Below, one piece after another: positions 34,121 through 34,610 of a stretch of 34,610 bases of DNA. Source of the stretch: Actinomyces succiniciruminis (lineage in GTDB: Bacteria; Actinomycetota; Actinomycetes; Actinomycetales; Actinomycetaceae); assembly GCF_900002405.1 (NCBI RefSeq), contig NZ_LK995488.1, forward strand, positions 1-34,610. The letters run 5' to 3'. The notes beneath the pieces were generated by a model. The model searched no databases. It saw only the letters and a program-made list of their open reading frames with translations, and was not told the origin of the DNA. Position numbers and translations under genes: made by a program. Within the stretch, counting starts at the first letter, position 1, and each line of letters starts with the position of its first letter.

Positions 34121-34126
34121 ATTCTA
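34121..34126 (-). promoter_or_regulatory. Candidate -10 of the phosphofructokinase gene
   Basis: On the minus strand TAGAAT is a near-consensus -10, placing transcription start near 34114 and giving a leader of about 36 nt. No good -35 is seen at 16-18 nt. Confidence 0.4.
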
Positions 34127-34176
34127 GTGTGGTCCGCGCCGCATGCCCCAGGCTCGCCCGGGCTCGTTCACACCTT

Positions 34177-34206
34177 GTTCACCTTGACTACGTTTACCTT
34201 GACTAC
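34177..34206. repeat. Two tandem 15-bp units
   Basis: GTTCACCTTGACTAC is followed directly by GTTTACCTTGACTAC (one difference). The AT-richer units stand out in GC-rich sequence. They lie about 50 nt upstream of the candidate phosphofructokinase -10 and could be regulator sites or a neutral duplication. Confidence 0.6.
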
Positions 34207-34369
34207 CCGGTTCGCCCGTTTTGCCCGGTTCACCTGGGGACAGCCCGGGGCTCGCTCACGCGTCCGCCCGTGTCCTAGCGCGCCCCGCCCACCGGACCGG
34301 GTTAGTGTCGGTGCCGACCAGCCCGACGCCGTCGGGAGGTACGCCCCTGAACAGGATGGAGATGCGGGC

Positions 34370-34610
34370 ATGAACCTTAGGGATCGGCTGCGCCGACAGC
34401 CCCCGCCGACGCCGGACGACTCCCGGCGTCCCGCCCTGCCCGCCGACTGGCCGTTGGCCGTACGCGCAGGCGTGGAGGCGGTGGCGCTCAGCTGGGGCGT
34501 CGTGGTCCTGCCCACCCTCGTCCTGTACCTGGTCGACTCCTCCCGCGATGCCGCCGCGGCCCTGACCCTGGGCGGCGTGCTGCGCACGGGCACCGGCACT
34601 TGGAGCCTCG
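34370..34610 (+). CDS. Membrane protein, DUF6350-like, N-terminal fragment
   Basis: 80 codons from ATG 34370 run off the window. The product has a basic, proline-rich cytoplasmic start (MNLRDRLRRQPPPTPDD) and then a hydrophobic segment from about residue 41 (AVRAGVEAVALSWGVVVLPT). The pattern RAGxEAxxLSWxxVVLP followed by AALTLGGVLRTGT recalls the actinobacterial DUF6350 multi-pass proteins, which often lie near purine synthesis genes. GGAG 8 nt upstream supports the start. A three-codon frame (ATG 34362) ends in the TGA that overlaps this ATG, which may be chance. The family assignment rests on memory of a short segment. Confidence 0.55.
   Translation, partial: MNLRDRLRRQPPPTPDDSRRPALPADWPLAVRAGVEAVALSWGVVVLPTLVLYLVDSSRDAAAALTLGGVLRTGTGTWSL

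Larger units (their letters stand above)
34078..34369. other. 292-nt divergent intergenic region with promoters and a tandem repeat
   Basis: Between the phosphofructokinase and the rightmost gene. It holds a candidate phosphofructokinase -10 (34121-34126), a 15-bp tandem repeat (34177-34206), GC-rich spacer, and a possible -10 TAGTGT (34303-34308) for the plus-strand gene. No gene is supported within it. Confidence 0.5.

Noticed and set aside
31738-34278. 846-codon open frame opposite the phosphofructokinase gene
   Set aside because: Antisense shadow of a GC-rich gene; composition is skewed and no family motif is visible. Similar shadows opposite pcrA (775-2805), GH3 (4785-6668), MFS (7908-9440) and GH31 (16129-17613) were rejected for the same reason.

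Overview
The window is high-G+C actinobacterial chromosome, most like an Actinomyces relative (Actinomycetaceae). This rests on GC-rich third codon positions, actinobacterial families (PcrA with a C-terminal Tudor-like domain, a DUF6350-like membrane protein, an actinobacterial HIT-like protein), Tat-type lipoprotein signals on solute-binding proteins, and ABC sugar importers without their own ATPase. It has no rRNA, tRNA, CRISPR array or recognisable insertion sequence.

Layout, left to right. 1-2583: a 5'-truncated pcrA helicase gene. 2780-4036: a GH13 hydrolase, ending tail to tail with a minus-strand set (MFS transporter, GH3 beta-glucosidase with permuted domains, maltose acetyltransferase-like enzyme; 8867 to 4030). 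9191-15515: operon 1, with binding protein, two permeases, GH13 alpha-glucosidase and LacI regulator. 15580-21308 (minus): operon 2, with binding protein, two permeases and GH31 glycosidase, controlled by a divergent LacI regulator (21413-22426) over a clear promoter and palindromic operator. 22524-23000: a HIT-like gene interrupted by an in-frame amber stop. 23001-23734: a gene-free stretch with two repeat structures. 23735-30233: a divergent ROK regulator and operon 3 (binding protein, two permeases, GH13 oligo-1,6-glucosidase-like enzyme). 30298-34077 (minus): a ClC-type channel and a double-length, eukaryote-type 6-phosphofructokinase. 34370-end: the start of a membrane protein gene.

Taken together, most of the window is an alpha-glucan/glucoside utilisation island. 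Three importers bring in oligosaccharides, and four cytoplasmic glycosidases without signal peptides (GH13 x3, GH31) would cleave them; GH3 would handle beta-glucosides. The phosphofructokinase at the right end is the committing step of glycolysis. The ATPase is presumably a shared MsiK-type protein encoded elsewhere.

The least expected observations are: (i) a 13-bp hairpin lying exactly between a strong Shine-Dalgarno and the start codon of an operon 2 permease, which would restore 10-nt spacing if folded; (ii) a 120-bp dispersed element present twice with identical length and core offset, one copy supplying the end of the ClC gene; (iii) an amber codon cutting the HIT-like gene 24 codons short; (iv) a 73-nt imperfect palindrome rich in GTTAAC; and (v) the tandem phosphofructokinase.
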